From assembly GCF_023856365.1 (NCBI RefSeq), contig NC_064538.1, positions 14,068,435 to 14,132,434 on the forward strand: a DNA stretch of 64,000 bases, given 5' to 3'. Source of the DNA: Brienomyrus brachyistius (Eukaryota; Chordata; Actinopteri; Osteoglossiformes; Mormyridae). A program made the position numbers and the translations under genes. Below the pieces are notes generated by a model. The model worked only from the letters and a program-made list of their open reading frames with translations. It was not told the DNA's origin and ran no database searches. The stretch's first letter is position 1. Each line of letters starts with the position of its first letter. Of this stretch, positions 12,901 through 24,900 are shown piece by piece.

Positions 12901-15900
12901 TGCGACACCGAGTACCCGGCCTTCGTCTCCGAGCGCACGATCAAGGAGACCACAGGGAGCATCGACTGCGAGGGATGCTTCAAGTGTGTAAATGTTTATT
13001 TGGTGCTCAGACCCCCCCCCCCCCACTGTGAACATGTCAGTCCAGTGCCCATCGGTGCACCTGTTGGTGTGTGACTCGCATGTCCACGGGGACCTACTTG
13101 TACGCGCGCTCAAAGGAACGGGCCGTAAAACGCAGTCAGCTAATCTGCATGCTAATGAGTGCTTTTCCATTAGTACGGTTAATTACCACATTACTTTATT
13201 ACATTTATCTCACTTCCTTCTTTCCCAGTTTCGGCTTCTTTGGGGAAAAAAACGGAGGCCTGTGCTTTCAGTCGCTCGTCGCGGAATGCTCCAGAAAGGC
13301 GCCCATCCTGCTCTGTCATGTTTTATTTGCTACAGTTGTCTCACAGTCGCAAACATTTCATCCTGCAAACTCTCCCCGCTGCGTGATTACCGCCATTTTC
13401 TCTTGGCTGTCTGTGACGGTGGTGCATGTTCAGTTTTGTCCTCAGTCATTTTTATGTGTTATGCTGAAGGGGGGGGCATAGTTTAGAAATACTTAACATC
13501 GCTGGCAGTGTTTATCTTTTTTTTTTGTCTTCATTTTTCACTCTTGGCTGGCGGCATGCGGGGGCCTAGTAACGCACCTTAAGCACGTTTGCAGTATGTC
13601 TGCCTCCGCCAGGTTACCTTTTAGGTGCCAGCATTTCCCTTGCAGCAATGTTGTCCTGAATCAATCACTCAGTCCTTAAAGTGCACCGGGGCCCACAGCT
13701 GTTTGGCAGCAGGCATCTCTGATACCCCCAAAGGGGTCCCCCACCCCCTACCACTACCACTGTGTGACTCTCCTTTCCCTATACAAACCCAGAGCCCAGA
13801 GTGAACCAGGTGATGGACCTGATTCAACCCAAGAGTTTAGACAAAACAGAAGACATCACCCATACAGAACAATGCAACCTGATAGGTATGAAAGAGGTGC
13901 TGGGCTGGGCGTTCTAGGTAAACCCAGCTCTGGGGATAAGCAACAGCTATTCCCTGGTTACGCTCCATATATAACAGACGTGAAATTAATCCTGTGCTGC
14001 ATGTGAGATGCAGAGTTGGTGTTTTTTTTGTTTAGTGCTTTGGTTCACAAATCAATATTCATTTCTCTAAGTCTAGATGTGGCCTCACATTGCATCATAA
14101 ACAATTGTATGCTGATTGGCATTATAAACCGACTTGCTTTAATCCATGCAGATAATGTCCAAAAAGGTGGAATTTTATTATACTGTTTTCCCAGGAGGAC
14201 GGGTGGACTCAGAATTTTATGAAAAGCAAGGCATAATTCGCTAAATATTATTTTGGTGTGTCTAATGATTTAAAGAGGGAAAGGATATAGTTTTAGGTGA
14301 ATTCAGTTCTAAAATGACTTTTCTTCAGATTATTACCACATAGACAGTATTTGAGTTAAACCATAACTTATTAACTTAATGGGCATTTGCACAGGAATTT
14401 CCTAACTTTGTATTAACTTAAGTATGTGGCCTCTTTATACGATCTAAGAACTTCACATTCAGTTATTTGGGTTAAAAAGTGCCCGTGTCTTACTGGCGCC
14501 CTTCCAAGGTGCTTCCCCGCCGGTTCCCCGCCTTGCTTCCCCTGGTTACCGGGCAGCTCTCCAGGCTGACTCCACAGCCCTCCACTGGATAAGCAGTTGG
14601 ATTAGTCCTGGAGAAAGATACGATGTGAATTCTCATTAAAACAGTTCAGCATACTAAAGGGAGACCCGACTTCAAAGTTCTTTATCTCAGGTGAGCAGGT
14701 CCTCAGACCTCAGGTATCTGTGTAGCTGCCTGGTGACTCTTCAGTGCTGTGTGTCTTCAGATTGAGGTCTGGCATGTCTCACCATCCTGCCTGTGTGTCC
14801 TCCTGACAACATCAACACAATTACTTCAGCTTTGGCCTTCCTGGCACGCATTTATCTAGCTAACCACTGCACTCCCTTTCCCTGAAAAGTCGTCTATTTA
14901 CCATTACATGAAACCCTCGGCATTATCTCAGGGCATGGGAAGTCAAGCTGAGAGATTCTTTGTAAGTGTTCTGGGCGGGCTCACCCAAACAGCCCCGAAT
15001 TCTAACGAGATGAGATAAGCCGCAGTCTTTGTGTGGAATACTGTATATCTGGGCTGTCCCTGGCTTCTGCAAGCTCGTCTTACCATCCGCCGGTCGCCAG
15101 GGGATTCCTGCGCTTACCTTGGCCTCGGACTGGTCATGTGGCCTTAAGCCTTGTTTAACACGTGCCGCCGGCGTTATCTCCCCGGTCTCAGCTCTCTGCA
15201 AGCTTGTATGGTAGTGTTTCCCAGTCTGCTCCTTGGGGACCCACTGATAGTTCACTTTTTTGTGGGATCTGGGAGGGAGCAAAAATATGAACTGTCTGCC
15301 AGGGAGCTCAGATGGAGCTAAAACATGGACCAGCTGTAGGTCCCCAAGAACCAGATTGGGAAACGCTGTTGTACGGGATTTACACAGCTTAGTACTCACT
15401 TCCCCTTTGGTTTAATTGTTGATTAAATTGTTTTCTTTGAAAAGGAGATAAAATAGTACTTGTGTGCAAAACAGTACTTGTGAAGTGAATTTTTCTTTCT
15501 AGGAAGCAGAGTGCAGGACCGTAGAAACTTGAGACTCAGTTAATTGACCAAAGTTAGCTGGTTCTATAGTTCACACAGTTTTTGGTTAATTTCTTCATGT
15601 CACGATATTTGTAGAGATGATTCCTATTGCCATCTCTCACACTCATCATTGCCTTGCCTTCCTTCCATTAATACAAATAGGTATTTTAATTCTCAAATCA
15701 CAATACTATGAATTAATGTTCCACACACACCCCAAAGCAGAGTTCTGGTCCTGGGGGGGCCAATTCGTGACACAGTTTGCTGATTTTCCTCCTCAGACGC
15801 ACCTACTAAACCTGGTAATTAGTTGAATAAGGTGTGTTTGAGCCGGGAAATCTGCATGTTATGTTTGATTCTGGCCCTCCAGGACCAGAATTGGGGAATC

Positions 15901-18900
15901 CTGCTCTAAAGTGATCTTTTCATTAAACGCCTAATGCATTGTTTATACGCTATAACCACTGATTAATTTTACAAACCTTATCGATAAAAATATTATCCAC
16001 AGCAGCTGATTTTCTCTTGAGTTATCCTTAGCTTGGTCCTCTTGAGAAAAGAAAATTAGTATGGTCTCCATTAACAATTTAGTTTTTTTTTTTTTTGTCA
16101 AGCAGTTGTGGGGTGTTCTGTGCATCATTTGAATAAACCCTCATTGCTTCCAGCTGTGGGAACGATATATAAAAAAGTGGGATGTGTGTGCATCCGCGTG
16201 AGGTCATGGGGGCGACCGGAGGGACAGCGTGCCAAGAAGGAAAAGAAGCTCATGATATAGGAAAGTCAAAACAGTACTGTCACAAATTATAGCTGAGGTA
16301 ATATTTAAACTACTAAAAAGACCTTCTGGCAAAAGTACAGCAAATAGTGTGGGACATAGATCCTGCTATTGGAATGAGGATGGCAGGGCTCCGAAACACA
16401 TTAACGAATTTACAGCGAATGGCAACACTGTGTTAAACTGTAATTCTAAATACATCGCATGTAGTCACAGAACCACTGAAACCCTCAGTGAGTACATGCC
16501 TCCAGAGTCTAACTAATCTGATTAAATCAGTGTAACTAAGTTTGAGTTAGAGTTAGAGGAAATCTACTTCGTGTTATGAAAAATGATTAAGGTGAGAAAA
16601 ATATTCTGCTTTAGTTTATTAATGTTATTATATAGTATTTATTTACTTAAAACTGAAAATCATTAATGTGCCATTGCGCAAATAAAACGTTGACTTAATT
16701 TTATGTATGTTATAATAATCTATAACAAACTATAATAATCTAATTCCTTACTCTGAATGGGAAGTCTGTCTTTTTATTTTGTGTTTGTTATTTTTGAATT
16801 GATATACTGATGTACGTACTTATTATTAGTCGCTGTCAATATAGTGAGCTTGAACTGGAAAAAAGTAATTCAGTTTATCTGTATGTGTTATGGAAAGATA
16901 CTGTTATTTTACAGTGACGATGGAGTAGCATCAGGTGTCACGTGAGTGGAAACGTTCACGCTGATTGTCATCCCGTCTCTCAGTCTTTCTGTTGGCACAT
17001 GTGCTTGTATTTGCACTGTTTGTTGCCTTTCCTGTTACAAAAAAAGGTTTTGCATCCGTTTTCTCGGGATGTGCCCGTAACCCCCGTCCTCCGTCCCTCC
17101 TCTGAAAAGGGATTCCCATATAAACTTTTGGTCAATTTCAGATGACCTCATCTTTACATTTCTTCCATTGGATAGCAGGCTAAAGTAAGAAAGTTGTCTG
17201 CATTGACTTTACATTGAGTGTATACACTTACAGTCTAGTGTATCGTGTTTTCCATATATTCCAATGGTTGCACTCAGTCAGCTGGTTAGCAGTGGATTTG
17301 GTTGTGCTGTTCCGGACCGTGTGTTTATTGGCTGCATTGACTAAGCACTTTCCACGTTACTTTCCACACATGGATGTGTGGTTATACAATTTTTATTTGA
17401 CCTGAGATTTGCTGACTTTTCCTATACTCCAGTATAACCCTCCTATTATGTTATTAATCGCCTTATTCCTCAGAAAAATTGAATTTCACTTTTATTTGTG
17501 AGTCATGAACTCATGATTTTTTTAGCAATATTTGTATGCAAACACTGCCATTCGTTCTTTATATCCATAGTTTATCCATAGTTTTTACTTATATGCATAA
17601 ATGATCAAGGTTCAAAAATTGTATAGTTTTTGTTGTAATTATTGCATTCATTCGACCTTCTATGAACAACTGATTTGAACATGTTAGTCCATTTGCATAA
17701 AATTGAGAGTGATGCTCACTCTGAAAGGTACTAAATCATGGAAGTACCTCAGCCTCCGAATGACTGGCAAAGTTCACAGTTCAGAAGCGCCACACTTTTC
17801 CTACAGTTCAGAAGCGCCGAAGACTTTTACTATCAGCATGATCTATGCATATTCTTATGAAGATGGCTCAGATGAACCATGTGTCATGATTGTGCCTTCT
17901 TCAGTGAAAGCTGTGGGACACCATAACCATCCTCAAGAGAAGAGCTGTGACTGCCTGCCATCAACACAGTGACACCAAGGTGCATTCCACTGTAATTCCA
18001 CTGCATTCCACTGCTTGCATTGCCTGTAATATGAGCATCTACTCAGATCCATTTTACGGAATTTACAACTCAAAAGGAGAAGCAGCTGTTACCATATAGT
18101 AGCCACGAAGAATGTAGAGATTTGAAGGGAAATCTTTCCAAATCATATCATATCTATGGTGAATTGTTATATTAACCAGATATGATACCAGACATGCTTG
18201 ATGCAGGAGACACAAACTAGATGCAGTCAGAGATATATGGGATAGATGAAGCATAGCATTTAGATTTGAGCATCATGTGACAATTATCCTGTTTATGGAG
18301 GAGCAGGAGAGAGACATTAAGGGATGCGGGTTGTGCTGAATATTGAATGATATAATGTGTGATTCATCCTTGTGATTGAGAGAAGATGGGAAGAATATGG
18401 GAAGATGTTTTTCTTGAAGGTACTTCCATTGTGATATACTCTACCAAGAACAAGAACATCCCTCTGGTAATAAGATATAGAAACAATTAGTGGCCAAGTA
18501 CCTCACCAAGATGACAGTCTGTGCTCCTGCTAGTACGTCACAGTCCACTGGTACAGTGGTCAATGTGTCTGTTCCCAGCATATGGAATAATTCTGAATTG
18601 CACTGATGCTCGTTGAGAAACATGTGAAGGCTTTTGTCAGTCTCCACATCCTGCAACTAGACTGGCTGCCCTATTTCCCTGCTGACCAGAGAGAGCAGGC
18701 AACCAGGGTTTCTTTCACAAAAACTCCGCGATTTCGGATTTGTCCTTCTTCCGCGACAGCAAGCCTTCATGTGTCCTATGCAGGAGGTACATCTGCACAT
18801 CACATGGGGTGTGGTATGCAAAGAGTCCCGCTGTTGTGTTTTTGTTGGTAGATGCCTCTGGGAAGCAACAGAAAAGAAAGGTTATTGGTGAAATGAATGT

Positions 18901-21900
18901 TCCTTCAACATTCTTCTAAAATAACTTGTGAACATCCTGGGAGAACAGCAGATGTTTGAGGTTCTGGTTATTTTAGTACTTTAGTAAGCATGAAGTGAGG
19001 GGGAGAGAAAGAAAGATTTTAACAGTGCCAAAGGTTTGAAAGTGTTTTTTTTCTGTGACCGCCTGAGTATACATACCTGAAGATGATTGATCGATGACTC
19101 TGATTTTCATTTAACATAGTCTGACCAAGAAAATGTGTTCAATAAATTGTGGAATTAAGTCGGCTAAAAATGATCTCGAATTGTTAGCCAAGTGAGGCAG
19201 AAAAAGGTTCCTACTTTTTAAAATTTGCTGTGTATATATTTGAACAGCACTGATCAGTTTGACTCGCAGCATAAGAGAAGTAGCTGATTTTCAGCCTAAT
19301 AACAGGGTTAATTTTTCACATTCTTACCCATAACATCCTGACCAAAGAGCGATTTAGTCTGGCCTGGAAGTACAGACTGTTTGAACGGAGTGGTGTCATT
19401 GGCTGTTGGCCCTGGGCGGTAATTACATGAAACTGTTCGATTTATTACTTCCTGAACAGTGATGAGGACCAAGATTCTGTATATTTAGCAGAAACCCTCT
19501 CCTCTGTTACATGTCCACATTTTCCCTCCGCTTGGCGTGTGAGGCCCTGGAGCCTGGAAGAGCTTGATAAAGCCGCAGAGAATGGGTGTCATGTTTACGT
19601 ATGGCTATATTTATGTCCTCTGCCATAGATACAGTTTCACAAAGGTTAGGTAGGAACCGAGGTTAAGTATGTTTGTTTAGCTTATGAGCTCCGTTTTCAA
19701 GACCAAGTAATCTTTCAAATACGGCATTTAATGTGTTTACAGTACTGACAGGAAACTGTCTAAAAAGCCACGATTCTTCAGCGTACATCTTGGAGTGGGA
19801 GGGAAAGGTAATTCTTTGGCTATGTTGCTTCTTACTTAATAATATCACTGCAATACTGCAACATTTTTGGAGGCAGCATCTGCTCTACAACATTAAAGTA
19901 ATTTCAAAAGGACTGAGCTATAAAGTGCATGGCTCTAGACTGGATGTTTTTCTCCTGATTGCAAGTTAAGTAACCTGAGAGCCTTGGTAATTCTTGCGGT
20001 TCATCTAAGGGAGTAAGTATCCACATTCAAACGCAGAATACAGTCCTGCAGGTTTTTGTCATGCAGATATGGCATCTTTAAATTCACCCAGGATGCTGCT
20101 TCCCTGGAGTGGAACCTCTGACCTGCATGGTGCATCCTAAGGTGGATTCAGGAGTTACATTCAGTTGCGTGCAGTAGGTCACTGATTTATTGTGAAGGAT
20201 TATCTCTTGTACGCATTAACATGGTACCTTGTGCAAAAAAAATACCAATAGACTTTGGTTGTTTTAATGTAAATAGCTCCAATTAATCTTTTCCCGCCAT
20301 TCTCCCCATTTCAGTAACATGGGAGGGTGAATTTCAGGGGTTCTGAGGTTCTGGCTGCCTGTAGTCAGTGTCAAGTACAAAGTAATAATTTTAACATCAA
20401 ATGTCTGTAACATAGTTCATAATTTTGAATTTACAAAATACAATGCAGAAATTAATAAAGATCAACTTTTGTCTGGGGAAACCTTTTAGCAGATGCATTA
20501 GTCAATCAGAGCCTGAAGAAACCGGCTGAATGGCATCATTTTTCATTTTAGTTTTCAATGGCAGCATGAAAAGCTTTTTAGCCATGAAAATAGTAAGATG
20601 CTAATGCTGTCAGCCTGGTAGATGTGAGCAGCTAACAGAACATTCTCGACTACATCTGCATGTCCTATGGCAAACTGGGATGCAGCCAGCTCCATTACAT
20701 AGCATGTAGGAAGTGAGCAGTGTAAAAGCATGAGCTTAAATCTTCTCCAAACAGCAATGGCGATTCCCCTGATTACCTCGCCTGATTCCCCAGTGTCTAA
20801 TTAAGGTTTTCATAATTTGCCACATCTGTTTGTGTTTTGGAACAGTCATATTTTTAAATTATTTTATTTCTTCCCTCAGTTAAGCCAGCCTTAATATTTG
20901 TCTGATCATTTTAAAATTTCTTGTCAGTGTCGGGGGCGGGGGGGGGCAGGCTAGCTCCCGCAGCATCTAACGTTATAACCTGTCCGCTTCCCTGTGGGCT
21001 TTTGCCGCAGTTTGCTTGCATTTATTTATTTTTTTTCCAAATTGTTCTTTCAAACAAGCCCCATTTTATTTAACTTCACTGTATTTTTGACCACTTTTCG
21101 ACACACTAATTTTAAGGAATTCATCTACCATACATACATATATGTCTCATATATACATTTCACAGGCCAGAGGCAGAAAGCAGCCTGCCTCAGAGAGATT
21201 ATGCCATGGGCTCTTCTGCTCTTCCGATGTCTTTCTTGTTGAACTTCTTATCCCCTCGCCAGGGGAAGTTCAGGTGCTCCGTGTTGTTGTTGGTGAGCAT
21301 AATAAGAAATAGCAATTATAACAGTGATGGAACATAGAGACAAAAATGTACCTGATAGAGCTTGATTGTGATTGGAGTGTGCTCTGTTCACTGAACGTGT
21401 GAATCTGCATGCCTGTTTACAGTGCGGGAATAGCAATGGACATTGGTTTCAGCCACGCTGCCCTCTGCTGTTCCAGAATCACCCAGCACTCTGCTAGCAA
21501 CCTGACAAATATATCCTTCAGGTTCTTGTTTGCAGAGGCATTAACCCTTCAAGACCTGACTGTCGTATCGTATCAGATTGTATCAGATTGTGCTGCTTCT
21601 TTCCTGTTTCTCTCTTGCCTTTTAACAGACTGTCTAACCAGCCTGTTCTCTCCCTGCCTGACTGCACCTTTAATGTGTGCTAACAGCACTGAGAACTGCA
21701 GCCACTGAGCTTGTGTGCAACAGGGGACGGGAAATCCTGAGCATTATTAAAGCACTTTCTGTCTCTCCTCAGGTCGTTTGTCATTCAGCAAATCCCGAGC
21801 AGCAACTTATTCATGGTGGTGGTGGATGACAAGTGCGAATGCAACTCCGCCAAGCCTGTCACCATGGAGCCCATTGAAATCATATATATCCTTCTTCTTC

Positions 21901-24900
21901 TTCTTATGATTATTATTATTATTGTTATTATTATTATTGTTGTTGTTGTGTTTTTTCAAATGAGTCTTTCGGGGCAGAATGCTAGTACATATTGTTGATT
22001 ATCCAGGCCATACAAAAAATATATATGTCAGGTTGGTCACTGTTAACAGTGATCAATGATCACAATGGTCTTGGTTACCAGCAGAGATCAAAGACGAGGA
22101 GGGTTTTCAAAAAGGTTTTTTTTTTTTTTTTTTTATTGGATCAACATGATCAAGTCTAAGGCCACTTTAAATGTTTAGTTTAGAAGAACATCAGAAAAAC
22201 GCTTTCAAGTTTTGTATTAATTCATAAAACAACTTCTTTGCGTCATACTTTTGAGGATGCTAGTGTTTTGGTTATGTAATGGTCGTCCTATTTAAAAATG
22301 TTGTGGGGAAAAATATGAGCAGAAATTGGTTTAATTTTAAGATTAGCTTTGTTTGAGTTTCTTTGGCTTGTGCCGACGCTTAGATGAAACAAGCCTAAAT
22401 GGTTTAAAAAATTCCGACATTTGAACATGAATGGCTGAGGTTTTGAAACAATAAAACGTTTTTCCCTTCAATGTGGACAGATGGTTGGTTTCACAATGGC
22501 TATAAATGGTGAGATGATCTGTAACAGACGCTGCTTTACGAAACGCAGGAATGCATGAACTATAATAGAAGTAGCTTCATCTCTGTTTATTATTTTTTTA
22601 GGTGTGGTATTTCGGTGAACGTTGTAGTTGTGCCTAACACAGCAGTTGAGTTGTTCTTTGACTGTGGCTGAACATAACGAATCTCTTAAATGCGAGCGGC
22701 TGAAATTTCAGAAGGAGCGGCGACGCCCCGACTCCTGCCACCCTTTCCACCCCGAGGTATGGCTTCCTCCTCCCTGTCCCCTTTCCACTCCGAGGTATGG
22801 CCTCCTCCTCCCTGTCCCCTTTCCACTCCGAGGTATGGCCTCCTCCTCCCTGTCCCCTTTCCACTCTGAGGTATGGCCTCCTCCTCCCTGTCCCCTTTCC
22901 ACTCCGAGGTATGGCCTCCTCCTCCCTGTCCCCTTTCCACTCCGAGGTATGACGTCCTCCTCCCTGTCCCCTTTCCACCCCGAGGTATGGCCTCCTCCTC
23001 CCTGTCCCCTTTCCACCCCGAGGTATGGCTTCCTCCTCCCTGTTCCCTTTCCACCCCGAGGTATGGCTTCCTCCTCCCTGTCCCCTTTCCACTCCGAGGT
23101 ATGGCCTCCTCCTCCCTGTCCCCTTTCCACTCCGAGGTATGACGTCCTCCTCCCTGTCCCCTTTCCACCCCGAGGTATGGCCTCCTCCTCCCTGTCCCCT
23201 TTCCACCCCGAGGTATGGCTTCCTCCTCCCTGTCCCCTTTCCACACCGAGGTATGGCCTCCTCCTCCCTGTCCCCTTTCCACCCCGAGGTATGGCCTCCT
23301 CCTCCCTGTCCCCTTTCCACCCCGAGGTATGGCTTCCTCCTCCCTGTCCCCTTTCCACCCCGAGGTGTGGCCTCCTCCTCCCTGTCCCCTTTCCACTCTG
23401 AGGTATGGCCTCCTCCTCCCTGTCCCCTTTCCACATCGAGGTATGGCCTCCTCCTCCCTGTCCCCTTTCCACCCCGAGGTATGACGTCCTCCTCCCTGTC
23501 CCCTTTCCACCCCGAGGTATGACGTCCTCCTCCCTGTCCCCTTTCCACCACGAGGTATGGCTTCCTCCTCCCTGTCCTCTTTCCACTCCGAGGTATGGCC
23601 TCCTCCTTCCTGTCCCCTTTCCACCCCGAGGTATGACTTCCTCCTCCCTGTCCCCTTTCCACCCCGAGGTATGGCCTCCTCCTCCCTGTCCCCTTTCCAC
23701 CCTGAGGTATGACGTCCTCCTCCCTGTCCCCTTTCCACACCGAGGTATGGCCTCCTCCTCCCTGTCCCCTTTCCACACCGAGGTATGGCCTCCTCCTCCC
23801 TGTCCCCTTTCCACACCGAGGTATGACGTCCTCCTCCCTGTTCCCTTTCCACCCCGAGGTATGACGTCCTCCTCCCTGTCCCCTTTCCACCCCGAGGTAT
23901 GGCTTCCTCCTCCCTGTCCCCTTTCCACACCGAGGTATGACGTCCTCCTCCCTGTTCCCTTTCCACCCCGAGGTATGACGTCCTCCTCCCTGTCCCCTTT
24001 CCACACCGAGGTATGGCCTCCTCCTCCCTGTCCCCTTTCCACACCAAGGTATGATGTCCTCCTCCCTGTTCCCTTTCCACCCCGAGGTATGACGTCCTCC
24101 TCCCTGTCCCCTTTCCACCCCGAGGTATGACGTCCTCCTCCCTGTTCCCTTTCCACCCCGAGGTATGACGTCCTCCTCCCTGTCCCCTTTCCACCCCGAG
24201 GTATGGCTTCCTCCTCCCTGTCCCCTTTCCACACCGAGGTATGACGTCCTCCTCCCTGTTCCCTTTCCACCCCGAGGTATGACGTCCTCCTCCCTGTCCC
24301 CTTTCCACACCGAGGTATGGCCTCCTCCTCCCTGTCCCCTTTCCACACCAAGGTATGATGTCCTCCTCCCTGTTCCCTTTCCACCCCGAGGTATGACGTC
24401 CTCCTCCCTGTCCCCTTTCCACCCCGAGGTATGGTCTCTTCCTCCCTGTCCCCTTTCCCCATCGTGTCCAAAGGTGTGACTGCTCGCCCGGAGACCCCAA
24501 AAGTCATCTGTGTATTCTCGCGAGTTCTGTGCTGTTGGGAAACTGTGGGTACAAGTTAAATAATGCATGAGAAAGTGCACGTGATGGATCATAAATCCAA
24601 CTGTGAAAGATGCAGGTAAATACTGGGACAGAAATGAATGGGCAGCATAAGTGTTACATCCTACATTGTTCGGTTAATGCACGTAACAGATTGAGCTAAG
24701 TGGGGGGCATCTTTTCAGCATTTTGAGTATTTTTGATTTGTCCTGAATACAGAATTCCGTTGCATTTGGGGCTGTGTCGGAACAGGCAGTCACGGGTGTT
24801 TCTGTCTGTCCTCCCTTTGCCTTCTGCCCCGATGAAGGAGGATGCCATGGAATGTGGTGGGGCCCTGGGCTTACTCCCCCTGCCTGGTGCCACCCTGCTT

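Larger units (their letters stand above)
12984..21772 (+). other. cacna2d3: Large cacna2d3 intron (8.8 kb)
   Basis: The protein is continuous across it (CFK|SFVIQQ), so no exon is expected and none is seen. It contains a C-run just after the donor, two inverted-repeat elements (15203-15372 and 15731-15906) and a compositionally odd stretch at about 17700-18850 discussed in the findings. The rest is unassigned AT-rich sequence. I looked for leucine-rich repeats, because LRTM1 lies within CACNA2D3 in mammals, and found none. Confidence 0.7.

Noticed and set aside
14923..15399. 158-codon minus-strand frame
   Set aside because: It runs across a foldback repeat (15203-15372), has no recognisable domain and lies inside a cacna2d3 intron.
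12984..21772. LRTM1 nested in the largest intron, as in the mammalian locus
   Set aside because: No leucine-rich repeat pattern or long frame on either strand. If present in this fish it is in an intron outside the window.
21886..21930. A GT donor for the YNESLKC intron, such as GTTATT near 21922
   Set aside because: Using it would insert frame-breaking or Leu/Ile-rich codons and would not join to the conserved NESLKC in phase. The AT-AC pair fits exactly.
22741..24459. CRISPR-like appearance of a regular short repeat
   Set aside because: Units are directly head-to-tail with no spacers, in a vertebrate intron, so it is a minisatellite.
22634..24592. Long antisense open frames (652, 604 and 599 codons) as protein-coding genes
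   Set aside because: All three frames are open only because the 38-bp unit lacks antisense stops. They encode the same periodic peptide and have no homologue-like unique sequence, so I list the locus as a repeat.
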